Assembly: GCA_014529385.2 (NCBI GenBank)
Contig: CM043945.1
Span: 91,651,112 to 91,715,111 of the forward strand
Origin: Adiantum capillus-veneris
Lineage: Eukaryota > Streptophyta > Polypodiopsida > Polypodiales > Pteridaceae
Length of the DNA: 64,000 nt
Direction: 5' to 3'
The position numbers and the translations under genes are program-made. The notes under the pieces are model-generated. The model was given only the letters and a program-made list of their open reading frames with translations. It had not been told where the DNA came from and made no database searches. Positions 34,651 through 45,281 of the stretch are shown here, piece after piece; position 1 is the first letter of the stretch; the number at the start of each line of letters is the position of its first letter.

Positions 34651-34939
34651 TGGCATTGAAACCATGGCAATACTAGATAGTGGAGCAGGCATATCCATAG
34701 CCAAGAAAGCAGTATAGAAATCCTGGGGACAACCAGCCATTAGACAGACTTGAATGAAATTTCAATTGGCTGACGGACACATCAAGAGACTATTAGGGCT
34801 ACTTGAAAAAGGGATAGTCAATTCCTGTGGGATTGAATATCAACAAAATTTTGCCATAGTAGACTTTGGAACAAAACTCAATTACAAAATCATATTGGGA
34901 AGACCTTCCATGCGACAGTTACAACTTATACAAGATTGA
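34651..34939 (+). pseudogene. G2 first aspartic protease
   Basis: The active-site region AILDSGAGISIAKKAV lies near 34664-34712, and the distal motif YKIILGRPSMRQLQL near 34881-34927. This is a canonical retropepsin layout between gag and RT. Stops at about 34717 and 34750 interrupt it. Confidence 0.8.
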
Positions 34940-35964
34940 GGGAACAACTATCTGTACTTGAAGCAAGTGGTATCTATAACAAGGGTAAATCTAAAAGATC
35001 ACACTTATAGAGATGTCTTGAAAACACCCATACAAGAGTTTGATTCAATCTCTTCGGCTAAAACTAAGCTTTCATCCTGGTTAAACAAAGACACTCTTAT
35101 TTGGATATGTGGAGCTCCAAAAAATGGGAGTTTAAAACGAGAAGAATTTATTCTAGAAAGGGATTGCACAGATGAAGCAACCCTTTCTAGAGAATTTGTT
35201 TGAGCCCTTTGAGTGAACTTAAATTTTAGCAACAATGGATGTGTGTGTGAATACGTCTATGTCTACTCAATTTTGCAATGAGGATGGCTACGACATAATT
35301 CCCATCCAAATGATTCTACCCTCAACATTGAAGATGAAATTGAGGAACGCAAGGACTTGATGAAAGCTCAATAAGTCTTTTTAGACCTCTACTACAATGC
35401 AACGGATGAGTTAGATGAATGCTCAACTACCTCAAAAGATTCAGGGTCAGAAAAAGAACATATGAGAGCTAAGCTACTCTTAAAAGGAGGGGAGGAATAT
35501 TTTTTGACTTTCCTAACCAGAAATTGAGAAGACAAAAATGTTATAGACAAAAAAGAGACCAGAAACGTGAAAACACGACCTATGCCATCAGTCTCCAGTA
35601 GAACACCATTCCTGATGCAGATAGAGGCACATGACTGTGTCAAGGACAAAATCACTGCAAATATCCTTCAAATGAAAATCTAGAGATGTCAAAAACATCA
35701 AGAAAAACAAGGAAGGATACTCAAGCAAAGCCAAACAAACTAGACAAGGGGCCAATCATGACACGAGTTGAGCGGAAAAAGAAATATCAAGAGCTTAAAA
35801 AAGCTCTAATAGAGATATATACGACCGAAATGGAAACCACAAAAGAGGATGGTAAGGATGTAATGAGTGTTTCCTCCCATTAAAAAAAGTATACTCTCCA
35901 AGATCAAAAAATCATAGTCGAACAACCTGTTAGGTAATTACAAAAACAAGGCGAGTCCTACGAA
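34940..35964 (+). pseudogene. G2 linker between protease and RT
   Basis: The broken frames 34958-35203 and 35686-35883 are charged and show no domain. The segment corresponds in place to the long acidic/basic linker of G3 (47872-47291). Confidence 0.5.
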
Positions 35965-36958
35965 GTGCCAAAGAACCCGAAAAAGATAGACTTGGCTGAA
36001 CTAGGGAAAGAACCTAGGCCTACCTACATTGCAAACGACCTAAGAGAGGAAGAAGAAGAGCTTTTTCTAAGCTTGCTAAAAGAATACCAGGATATCTTTG
36101 CTTGGTCTTACAAGGATCTCAAGGTTGTTGATCCAGAAATTTGTCAATATACCATACCCATGAGAGATGATGCAAAACCAAGTAGACAAAGGCCATACAC
36201 ATATAATGAAACATTTTCCAGGAAAATCAAGGAAGAGATTGAGAAACTAAAGGAAGACGAATTCTTTTACAAAATTGAACACACAAATTGGGTGTCTCCA
36301 ATTGTGGTAGTACCCAAGAAGAATGGAAAATTACAAGTGTGTGTCAATCTCAAAAAAGTGAATGCAGCTATCATTAGAGACAACTTTCCTCTTCCAATCA
36401 CTGAGCATGTTTTAGAATGAGTTGTAGGAAAAGAAGCTTACAGTTTCTTAGATGGCTTTTTGGGATACAATCAATCAACTTTTGGTTGACCCAAAAGATC
36501 AGCATAAAACTGCTTTTGCAACAAAATGGGGTATTTTTGTCTATCGAGTTATGCCTTTTGGGTTAACTAATGCTCCAACCACCTTTCAAATATTGATGAG
36601 CCATGCTTTAAAAGAAAATATGAGGAAATTTGTGGAAGTATACATGGATGATCTATGCGTACATTCATCAATCCGAGCTGACCATTTTGAACACCTCAAA
36701 AAGGTATTAAAAAAATGTAGACTTTATAGGATTTGCCTAAATCCTGAAAAGTGCACATTCATGGGTAGACAAGGAAAAATTCTTGGACATATAGTGTCTA
36801 AAAATGGCATAGCTACTGATATTGAAAAAATTCATGTCATTGTTGATTTTCCTAGACCAACAACAGTCAAGGGGGTTCAAGCCTTCATGGGGCATTGTGG
36901 ATATTACAGACGGTTCATTTACATGTATGCTTTATTGCAAAACCCATGTATAGCTTGA
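35965..36958 (+). pseudogene. G2 reverse transcriptase
   Basis: The leading EEEEELFLSLLKEYQDIFAW and the WVSPIVVVPKKNGKLQVCVN, KKVNAAIIRDNFPLPI motifs lie in the first frame, which ends at TGA 36418-36420. The second frame (36452-36958) has TAFATKWGIFVYRVMPFGL, TNAPTTFQ, the catalytic YMDDLCVHS and ILGHIVSKNGIA. A shift at about 36420-36450 removes continuity. Confidence 0.9.
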
Positions 36959-37506
36959 TTACACACTTTGATTGGACTGAGGCATGTGAAGAATCCTTCA
37001 TGAAGCTTAAGCAATCTCTAACCTCAGCTCTAATATTGAAAGCACCAGATTGGAATAAAATATTCCACATACAGGTGGATGCTTCCAATTTCTCCATAGG
37101 TTGTATACTAGCTCAACCAGGAGATGGAAAAATTGACTTTCCTATTTCTTATGCTAGCCAACAATTAAACATGGCAGAAAATAATTACACTACCACTGAA
37201 AGAGAAGGGTTAGAAATGATCTATACCATTAAAAAGTATAGACATTACCTATTACCCAACAAGTTTGTGCTCTTTGTAGACCACCAAGCTTTGTTGTATT
37301 TGGTCAACAAGCCATGCAGCACAGTAAGAATATTGATATGGTTCATCATTCTTCTGGGATTTGATTTCACTGTGGTTGTAAAAAAGGGCACTACACATCA
37401 AAGAGTAGATCATTTGTCAAGGATTGTTTCAGGAAAATCATCTAAAGGGGTAGACAATGATCTACCAGATGCCTATTTGTTCTTCGTGGAAATGATACCT
37501 CGATAG
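36895..37506 (+). pseudogene. G2 RNase H
   Basis: This is a single gypsy-type RNase H with catalytic residues in QVDASNFSIGCILAQ, TTEREGLEMIYTI and FVDHQALLYLV, followed by VDHLSRI. The frame overlaps the RT end in another register. No second RNase H follows, unlike G1. Confidence 0.88.
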
Positions 37507-37829
37507 TGGTCGGAAAACATGGTATCACAATAGTTCAAGTGGATTCACAAATACCACTTTCTAGCAATTGGCTATGTATCAATTGCTAGCTGATAGGCTA
37601 TAAATAAGAAATCGAGATGGAATATTTCTCTTATGCATTAATCCTGAGAAGAAAAACTAGTACCTAAGTCAAGCACATATTACCATAGTAGGACTTCACT
37701 TTGGGGAAGATCAAACTAAGTAAAAAGTCTTGAAACTTGGAGTATTTTGGCCAACTATGGAGTGATGTTTGATCTTTTATAAAGGATTGTCCTCAATGTC
37801 AAAAACAGACACCCATACCTTATGTAACT
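37507..37829 (+). pseudogene. G2 RNase H-integrase junction, heavily decayed
   Basis: Fragments such as PTMEWCLIFYKGLSSMSKTDTH are readable, but no continuous frame exists. It appears to contain a second, partial, decayed copy of the integrase-entry sequence, since a zinc-like FHFGEDQT phrase precedes the real one. Confidence 0.4.
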
Positions 37830-39364
37830 TTGTTCCAAATGTCACTTGTTCCTATGTGGAGTAATTATCTGGTTACTTACTTATCAAGCCGAATATTTCC
37901 TGAGGATATGAGTAAACGCCGTCAAAGAGCAATTGAAATTGAAGCAAGAAACTATGCTCTTATTGGGAACCATTTGTATCAGAGAGGTAAAGATCAACAT
38001 TTGCATCTTTGTGCAAATAAAGATGACTATATTCCGATTGTAGAACAAGCACATGTTGGACTAGCTGGAGGTCACTTTTCTAGTGAGACCACCGCAAGAG
38101 CAATCTTTATGGCAAGCTTATGGTGGCCAACACTTTTTGTAGATGCCAAAGAATATGTACGAAGGTGTGATGCTTGTCAACGAGCAAAAATGCCAACACG
38201 TTAGATAGCATTCCCTTAAGACCAATGATGGGGGCTAAAGCTTTTGCAAAGTGGGGGATAGATTTTGTTGGGCCAATACAATCACCTGCTTATAGAACCC
38301 AAGCTCAATATATTATTGTAGCTACAAACTATTTGACAAAGTGGGCTGAGGCTAAAGCAACTCAAAATAATGATGCTAGAATCACTGCCGCATTCTTATA
38401 TATATGAGTATGTATTCATGAGATATGGACTGCCAATAGAAATTGTCAGTGATAGGGGAACTCATTTCCTCGATGAGGTAATTGAGTATTTGCTTAATGA
38501 GTTTATGGTCATCCATAACAAATCAGCTCCCTATCACCCACAAGCAAACGAACAAGTTGAGCATACAAACAAAATTCTTAGCTCGGCACTACCTAAAGTG
38601 GTTAGCTCGGGAAGGACAGACTGGGAAATGAATCTCCATACAACTCTATGGGCTTATCGAGTTTCATTCAAAACAGATTTAAATGCTACACCTTTAACCT
38701 GGTTTATGGTCTTGATGCCATACTGCCAATAGAATTTCTATTGCCGACACTAAGGGTAGCTAAAAATCTTGAGTGGATTGGACATGAATTGTTAGAAAGA
38801 CTTAAAGATTTAGAAAATCTATTTGAGAAAAGGCTAACTGATGTAGCTTATATCTATGCACAAAAGAGGAAACAAAAACAGTTTTTTGATTCCCATCTAA
38901 TAACAAAAATCTTCAAGAAAGGGGACTCAATTTTAGTCTCTTCCCTTAAGCAACACATTGCCAAGTTTAAGAAAAAGGGAAATAGACCGTTTATCATTGA
39001 AGATGTATCTCCAAGTGGAGCAGTAAAGTTGTCCACCCTAGATGGTGAACCAATGGCTAATTGGATTAGTGGATGTCATTTAAAGAAATACAATTTTCCG
39101 CTAACCCATGAATTGCTAGAAAGAATGCATGCAGCCAAGCAAAGGAGGATTAAACAACATCAGGTTATTGATGAAGCCCAAGAGGAAGCTCGGCTTTGGG
39201 TACTCAAACGGAAAGCTGATCGCACGAATCAACAAATACTGATTCCTATCAACACTTTGGAAATAGATGACCGCCAATGGAAATTGCCTAAAGATGCCAT
39301 ATCAACAGATGATGAATGGTTATGGAATGGACCTGCGCATCAAAGTACAACTCAACAAACATAG
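37830..39364 (+). pseudogene. G2 integrase
   Basis: Zinc-binding HHCC lies in 37830-38204 (EQAHVGLAGGHF, CDACQRAKMP). The core follows in 38174-38732, with D in WGIDFVGPIQSP, D in IVSDRGTHFLDEV and E near NEQVEHTNKIL. The C-terminal part runs to 39364 (FDSHLITKIFKKGD, RPFIIEDVSPSGAVKLSTLDG). Shifts at about 38200, 38400 and 38700 separate the segments. The tail leads straight into the second protease-like domain. Confidence 0.88.
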
Positions 39365-39690
39365 CACAAACGCATTGGTCGACACAAGAGCTAGAGTGAA
39401 TGTAGTCAGTTATTCCACATACAGAAAAGCAACAAGTCAAGCATTGACAGTAGGAATAGAGACAATCAAAGGATGCAACAAGAACCCAACACCAACATTG
39501 GGAGTAGTCAGCTTGAATGTGATAGTACATGGATGTTGATGCTTACTAGATGAACACATGAATCAGATGATGATTCTCTGGATGATGTGGACATACAAAG
39601 CGGTACCAGATTGGGATACAAATCAACTCAAGCTATCACCTAAAGTCGGGCAACTCATTGTTTCAATTGCACCAAGCAAAGAGGACTAGA
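39330..39690 (+). pseudogene. G2 second protease-like domain after integrase
   Basis: Downstream of integrase the sequence reads LRIKVQLNKHSTNALVDTRA, then VNVVSYSTYRKAT and ETIKGCNKNPTPTLGVV, and after a TGA, MWTYKAVPDWDTNQLKLSP. The order (hydrophobic strand, D-T-[RG]-A, later a W plus a DW motif) is that of a retropepsin. G2 already has a protease before RT. The active-site glycine is replaced by arginine here (codons at 39381-39389). The same domain is found in G3 with DTGA and in G4 with ETGA. Confidence 0.7.
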
Positions 39691-40378
39691 AAGGACACAA
39701 TCAGCAGACCAAACCACAAAGTAATCAATCTTCTCCATCCTCTCGACAAGTAGCATGCAAGGAGTCAGGAAAATTTGGATACCAAAAGCACAGCTTAAGA
39801 ACAAGTCAATTCAAATCTGGGTGCCCAAGACATCACCAACAAAACAAAACAAGGTTCCAAGAGTCAAAACATAGAGACGAGCATCGTCGAGCAAGGAATC
39901 TAACTTGAAATGGATTTGGTAGGAAAAGGATCACATATCTTCTCCACAAATTGTAAAACCAATCAAGCAATGGGGAGTTAAGTCTCCAAAGACTCCACCA
40001 CACCATTCCACACCAAGAAAACCAACCTACCAATGGCGAGAAAAAGCTTGATAACAATCAAAAGTGCTACCAACAGCTCAGGCAATCAACGTGTTGAAGC
40101 ATCTTGATGGTACAATCAAACAGAGAGCACACAAGCTACAAGATTTTCTCTTTGGAAGACAACAACAACAAACCTCGACATCAAAAACCCTTGAGTTAAT
40201 TACTCAAGATCCAGCTCTTGCACAACATAGTGGTTTGAATTGCATTGGTCTTCAAAACATGGTAGAGCCAACCCCAGGTATGCATAGACACAATTGTTCA
40301 ACCCATGCACATAGTTGTCCCAGAGTACGCCATCTAGGAGGAGTCGAAGGGCACCAAGTAATTAAGGGAAATGTTTGA
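39691..40378 (+). pseudogene. G2 C-terminal tail with W-[VI]-P-K repeats
   Basis: In one frame the sequence gives IWIPKAQLK (39773-39799) and IWVPKTSPTK (39815-39844), two W-[VI]-P-K motifs in a basic context, like the tail of G3. From 40064 a 104-residue open frame (MLPTAQAINVLKHLDG ...) follows; its equivalent in G4 (62540-62850) is full of stops. Its function is unknown. Confidence 0.55.
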
Positions 40379-40395
40379 AGAGGGAGAAAAAAGTT
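40379..40395 (+). other. G2 purine tract
   Basis: AGAGGGAGAAAAAAG-type purine sequence precedes the G3 insertion by about ten bases. The equivalent in G4 is GAAGAGGGAGGAAAAAG (minus strand, 62533-62517). It is a likely polypurine primer and marks the 3' edge of the G2 internal region. Confidence 0.55.
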
Positions 40396-40405
40396 CGATA
40401 TTAAC

Positions 40406-40633
40406 TGTCAAGGCTAGGGACTTGCTATGCGCCGTATGCGAGCCACAAAGGCTCCTAGCACACAGTCATACAACAGACAAGCTCACAAGGAAGAATGGTG
40501 TGTCACTCACCTTCCTGCGTAGTTGCGAATGAAGGATTCCCGCGCCGCGAAGAAGAGGGAGACGCCGCTACGCCGCGCTCAACCGCCTCGCCGCTCTCGT
40601 GCCGTCGCAACGCTCGATCACACACACACACAC

Positions 40634-40681
<48 letters not shown>

Positions 40682-40980
40682 GTACACAAACACACAAGGA
40701 GATGGTGAAGGAGAAGATGGAGATGGAGCAAGAGCAGCTTCTATTGCACAATGAGAAAATGAGTAAAAATTAGGTTTAGTGGCTTTTATATGAGCTCACC
40801 CCATTCACACTTTGGCGCCCATACTTAGCCAACTAACTCATTGAATATTCCAGTTAGAGTGCGCCTCTCATCGGCGATCACCCTTACCTTGTTCCTATTG
40901 GTCCGACAAGCCCGGTACGTGACTCTAAATAATACAACGTTTATAGATCATAGGGTGTCCGTGTGCCGTGAGGGTTAACA
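40406..40980 (-). repeat. G3 3' LTR
   Basis: This 575-bp copy matches 53092-53646. On the minus strand it starts TGTTAACCCTCACGG and ends CTAGCCTTGACA. Its extra length over the other LTR lies mostly in the (CT)n run at 40634-40676. Confidence 0.93.
40620..40700. repeat. CA/CT microsatellite in G3 LTR
   Basis: (CA)n passes into a long (CT)n of about 20 units, then back to CA-type repeats. The other LTR has a shorter, interrupted version at 53304-53365. Confidence 0.9.
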
Positions 40981-42346
40981 TGCCCCCCTTCCTGATGTAG
41001 ATTCCGTCCTCGGAATCTATCCAGTTGAAGCTCGTTCGTCGAGATGGAAGAGTAGTCGACATAGATGTGCGTAGCCTTCTTCAATCACTGCAAAATCAAA
41101 CAACATTGCCACAATAATTGCATTCTCATATACAATTAAAATCCATATGCAATAGACAGACAAAGTGATTGGTAACATAATTTTAGACAATTTTTCAGCA
41201 ATAAACATTAAATTGCAATATAATCAAATGCATAAACAGATGTAAAGGTAAAAAATTAAACAAGTCCGGGGTCGCTAATTTAACGGTCAAAAGGTACTAG
41301 AGCTCGACTATTAATACCATGGGTAACTTCTCAATTTTTTCTGGTCAATTAAGTTGTTTAATCTGGAGAGCCAAGTATTTGATGTTCGAGGGCTGACTAG
41401 AGGCTATACCTAGAAGACCTTGTAGTTAATCTACGATAAAAGGAATTTCTCATGAAATCATCGCCTGACTGATTACCTTTTCTTTGACCCCCCAAAGTCT
41501 TTTCACATTGATTCAATTTTTATGTGTGTGCTTATTTTGTATGCCTTGGGTTTTTTTCTTTTCAAGGAAAAGCGCCCACACTGGGAACCTCTAGGGCTCT
41601 AGTACCATAGGCGATACATGTGAGTGAAGTACCAATTTAAGCAGGGATTTCTCTTCCAGCTTAAAATTTTACATTGTGGCACTTTGATTTTTTGTTTGTT
41701 CATTTTCAGCATTTTAATTTTTTAACTTTGGGGGGTCATATAACACTGTTACCCTCCCTAGGCTCATCACATTAGTAAACTCCCTTTATAATACTTAAGC
41801 TAAAGGTCAATAGGGTTAAGCCCACTAGAAAGCCCTAGTACATTTCACACAATGCTGCCTAAATCGGATTAAGAACCTAAGTAACCATTGTTTATTAGGA
41901 AGGCATTCCCCATGGTATTAAGAGAAGATTTCTAATACCTAGCTTGGCCAAACTAGCTTAGTCGGACTGCTTGATTTTTAAACCTAGACAAGTGATTATG
42001 ACAAAACATTACATTGAATTAAATGTTTGATACTAAGCAAATGCGCTGAATATTATGCTACCAATCACAATCAAAGCAGACAAACATGGATGCAAAAAGA
42101 TAAGGGCAATGCTAATGGACATAAAACACCTGTTTGTGTTGATGGTCGTGCTTGATTTGAAGTGTGAACGAGAGAAAGGTTCCATGAAGGTCCAAATCCT
42201 ATCAATAGCAACACGCTCCTATACACACTAGGAAACAAAAGGAATACCTCCAGAAGGCACATTAGTGGGAAAAGGTACCAACACTTATTGAACACAACAA
42301 AAACATAAGGAACCGTAACCTAATTATTTGCACTCCCCCTAAAGAG
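40981..42346 (-). other. G3 polypurine tract and 3' untranslated region
   Basis: The minus strand carries AAGGGGGGCA just before the LTR (plus 40981-40990), a clear polypurine tract. The rest, AT-rich, shows no convincing frame on either strand; a second purine-rich run (plus CTCCCCCTAAAG) lies near 42331-42342. Confidence 0.65.
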
Positions 42347-42769
42347 TCAAGGGAATAGGATATTGTAGAGGTTGGGGGGAAACCCTAAAGCTAAACCCCT
42401 ATCCTCGTCGTCGAGATAAACAAAGTCATCATCCATGAGACCATATGTGCCATCCGTGTAGTCATGTAAATTTTCTTCTTCATCATAGGTGCCCATGTTT
42501 ACTAAAAAGGTCACTAGACGCCTATAGTCATCTTGGTCAAAAGGGTCGGCTTGTGCAATGGGAGAAACGCTCTCTACTAAGTATGGATCAGACGTGGTCA
42601 AGAGACGTATCAGCCATTCTAACTCCTCAAAATTCCTCTCACATGCTAGCGTACCTATCAAATCCCATTCACATGCAAGTACTGGAAAGACCATGTGAAA
42701 TATTTGTGAGAAGTAACGAGGGTACCTCTCACCCAAGGCAGGAGTGGATGACTCTAGCGTACTAGCCAT
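42347..42769 (-). CDS. Acidic accessory ORF of G3
   Basis: From ATG at 42769 (MASTLESSTPALGERYP) the frame is open for 140 residues to the stop at 42347. It is strongly acidic towards the C terminus (YDEEENLHDYTDG, GLMDDDFVYLDDEDRG) and ends NLYNILFP. I recognise no domain, signal peptide or membrane segment. It lies downstream of gag-pol in the same orientation, where some plant gypsy elements carry extra genes. Unlike gag-pol it has no stops. I prefer this start because the residues upstream (MEYLHSNHHLFACTD) look untranslated, but 42814 is also possible. Confidence 0.5.
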   Translation of the reverse strand: MASTLESSTPALGERYPRYFSQIFHMVFPVLACEWDLIGTLACERNFEELEWLIRLLTTSDPYLVESVSPIAQADPFDQDDYRRLVTFLVNMGTYDEEENLHDYTDGTYGLMDDDFVYLDDEDRGLALGFPPNLYNILFP

Positions 42770-42842
42770 ATCTGTACACGCAAATAGATGATGGTTAGAG
42801 TGCAAATATTCCAAGGGTCGTTTTTTTGTGCATAATTTGTTT

Positions 42843-43015
42843 TTATGATTTGTGTGATGGCTCTTGATCTTTTACTTTTTTATCTTGTTTTTGTGAGTAT
42901 AAGGCTTTATATATACATTCCCTAAGATCGGAGATTAAGAAGTCAGGGAGAAAGGTTGAGAGGGAAGCAAGTGAATGATGGATGTCCACAAACACTCCCC
43001 CCTTCCTTGGGTAGA
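42843..43015 (-). other. G3 spacer after the tail ORF
   Basis: This short stretch separates the basic tail from the acidic ORF. The frame in it (43055-42843) overlaps the tail in another register and has no features; I do not treat it as a gene. Confidence 0.4.
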
Positions 43016-43951
43016 TCATACCGTTTGAAATGAGCTTGTCACCCTTTGAAACCAATTGGTAATAGGTGAGGATTTTTGCCAGTAGTTTTCTATTACCCTA
43101 GGTGCCTTGTCAAGTTGCAAGGGTGGTAAGGTACTCTCCCAGGATCGAACTTGAAGTGGTTTATCAGGTGATTCTTGAACACTGGGAGGTGTGGATTCTT
43201 TTGTAGCTTCATTGAGGTCCATTACTATAGATGGAGGCTGTGTAGAAGCTTTTACTTCTATGGATGTATTACATGAGGAGCTAGAAGCTTCATGGAACTC
43301 CCCCCTTTCTGAGCTAGGTGGAATAAATTGGGTTTGCCTTGGAGCCCAAACTAGCTCTGGACTAGGTGTATAGCATTCTGTGATCTTTCCCTTTCCACGG
43401 TCTGCCATTGGCTTTAGCGTTACACTGTTTGACTCATATGGGTTTGTTGTCGATAGGGAAGGACACATTTTACGTTTAGGTACCCAAATTTGCTCATTTC
43501 CATCATAGTATCCTTGGGCTTTTAATAGTCGTTTAGGAATCCAGCGCCACGTTTTCTTACATTTCTTGGAGCAAATGGGACGTTTCTTACGAGGCTTCCG
43601 TTTTTTAGCATCAGCCATGGTTACTAAAGAAGCTTTAGGGACCCACTTGTATGCTTTCTTTGTTATATTAGGATGGTTCTTGTGTGTCTCAAGCTTTCTT
43701 TCAACTACATCAGTTGAAGATCTAGAGAGTTGGGCTATGGGGACGTATGGTTCAACCTCCTGGACATGCAATGTCTTGGGTTTTATTTCCTTAGGCAATA
43801 TCTCATGGACTATGGCTTGAGTGGTAGGGATAAGAGTTGGTTTTTGCGTTGTGACACCCCCAGTCCCCCAATCAATAGTGCATTTTATGGCTATCATCCA
43901 CGTGCGTCCTAGGTTTATATTACCCTCCATAGTTCCAGTAGGCATGACCAA
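43016..43951 (-). pseudogene. G3 end of second protease and basic W-[VI]-P-K tail
   Basis: The first residues complete the second protease (FVMPTG-type strand, then INLGRTWMIAIKCTIDW, the ILG-W motif of retropepsins). After a linker come three W-[VI]-P-K motifs: YKWVPKASL (about 43630-43650), WRWIPKRLL (about 43525-43550) and IWVPKRKM (about 43470-43497). They enclose a very basic, cysteine-containing stretch (KKRKPRKKRPICSKKCKK). The remainder is serine/proline-rich. G2 has the same motif in the same place. Nucleic-acid binding is a guess based on charge. Confidence 0.65.
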
Positions 43952-44204
43952 AAAAGTCTTGAGCTACAATTCCATTGTCATAACTGACAGAAGTGTGCCA
44001 GATTCCAAAAACCGTAGTTTTTTTCTTGTTGACACCCTTGACTTGGATAATACTCTCAGATAGAGGTGGCTTCCCTGACTGACACCACACCCCATAGGAT
44101 AGCAGATTATATTTAGCACCCGTGTCCAATAAGGCGTTATATAGCACTTTTCCATAGGCACTATTTAACTCAATAGGGTATCGTAGAGGCGTGTCAGAGT
44201 CCAA
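43920..44204 (-). pseudogene. G3 second retropepsin-like domain after integrase
   Basis: Directly after the integrase frame, and in the same register past a single TGA (44207-44205), the sequence reads YPIELNSAYGKVLYNALLDT, then GAKYNLLSYGVW, IIQVKGVNKKKTTVFGIW and VSYDNGIVAQDFF. DTGA at 44126-44115 is an intact aspartic-protease active site, preceded by the usual hydrophobic strand. A shift in the T run at about 43958 moves the rest (ILGRTWM-type motif) into the next frame. The element also has a normal protease at 48628-47918, so this is a second, separate one. The homologous domain is in G2 and G4. Confidence 0.78.
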
Positions 44205-45269
44205 TCAATCCTCTTCGATTTCCACGTGGAATGCATTTGTGACTCCAAGGTTAGCCTCTCGTTTTTGTCTTATACGTTGTTGTCGCTCCTTAGCCTCAGC
44301 TTGAGCTTGTATCTTCTTTAACTCGGTTTGTGCTTTGGCGGCCTTCTTTTGATGAATGGCCCGTAGTTCTTCTTGGCTTAAAGGATCATAATATCTTTTG
44401 AATTTACTCCCATTGAGGAATCCAATGGTTTCAACTCCATCAAGAGTTTCCACACGAAGGGTACCTTGTGGGGTAATTTCACATACTCTATATGGTCCTT
44501 TACCAGCATATTTCAACTTTTTCTTCTCTTTACGTACTCCATACATAAGGACTTTATCACCAACTTTGATGTCCTTGTCCTTCACATGGCGATCAAACCA
44601 CTTCTTTCTCCTATCCTTTTCCACAAGAGCATTTTGCACAGCCAACTGTCTCTCTTCGTCTAGTTTTTCTAAGATATACAAATGCTCGGTTAAGGGGTTA
44701 CCATTCCATCCTTCCTGTGAAGCTACCCTAAGATTAGGAATGACAAACTCCCAAGGCATAACCGCTTCTTGGCCGTATACCATTTTCAATGGCGTACAAT
44801 TAATAGCCACTTTATAAGCAGTACGATAAGCCCATAGAGCAGATGTCAACTTCAAATCCCAATCAGTGCGATGAGCTTCTACCGTCTTGGTTAAAATAGA
44901 GATTAGAGTCTTGTTGGTGCTCTCGGCTTGTCCATTAGCTTGCGGGTAATAAGGTGTAGACTTATGGTGGGATATCATAAAGGTCGTGGTAAGCTCTCTT
45001 ATTACCTCATTTATAAAATGGGTACCATTATCACTAACAATTTCAAAAGGGCAACCAAATCTTGTGATAATGTTCTCAAAAAGAAACTTAGCTGTTGTCC
45101 TCGCGTCAGCTTTTTGTGAAGCCTTAGCTTCAGCCCACTTTGTTACATAGTCCGTAGCAACTAGAATATATCGAGATTGAGTGTTGCGAGTTGCGGGACT
45201 AATTGGACCTACAAAGTCTAAGCCCCATTTTTCAAATGGTTGGGTTACTTTAATAGGATGTAAGGGCAT
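44205..45269 (-). pseudogene. G3 integrase core and C-terminal domain
   Basis: Catalytic D, D and E are in WGLDFVGPISPA, IVSDNGTHFINEV and NGQAESTNKTL, with ALWAYRTAYKVAINCTPLKM following. The C-terminal domain has WFDRHVKDKDIKVGDKVLM and YAGKGPYRVCEI, then a long lysine/glutamine-rich helix-like extension up to HVEIEED and TGA. No chromodomain motif is seen. The preceding stop (TAG 45284-45282) separates it from its zinc-binding region in the same frame. Confidence 0.92.
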
Positions 45270-45281
45270 TCTGTCTTTGCG

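Noticed and set aside
40495-40773. Proteins with (SL)n or (RE)n runs, also at 53181-53421
   Set aside because: Translations of the CA/CT microsatellite in the G3 LTRs, in several frames at once.
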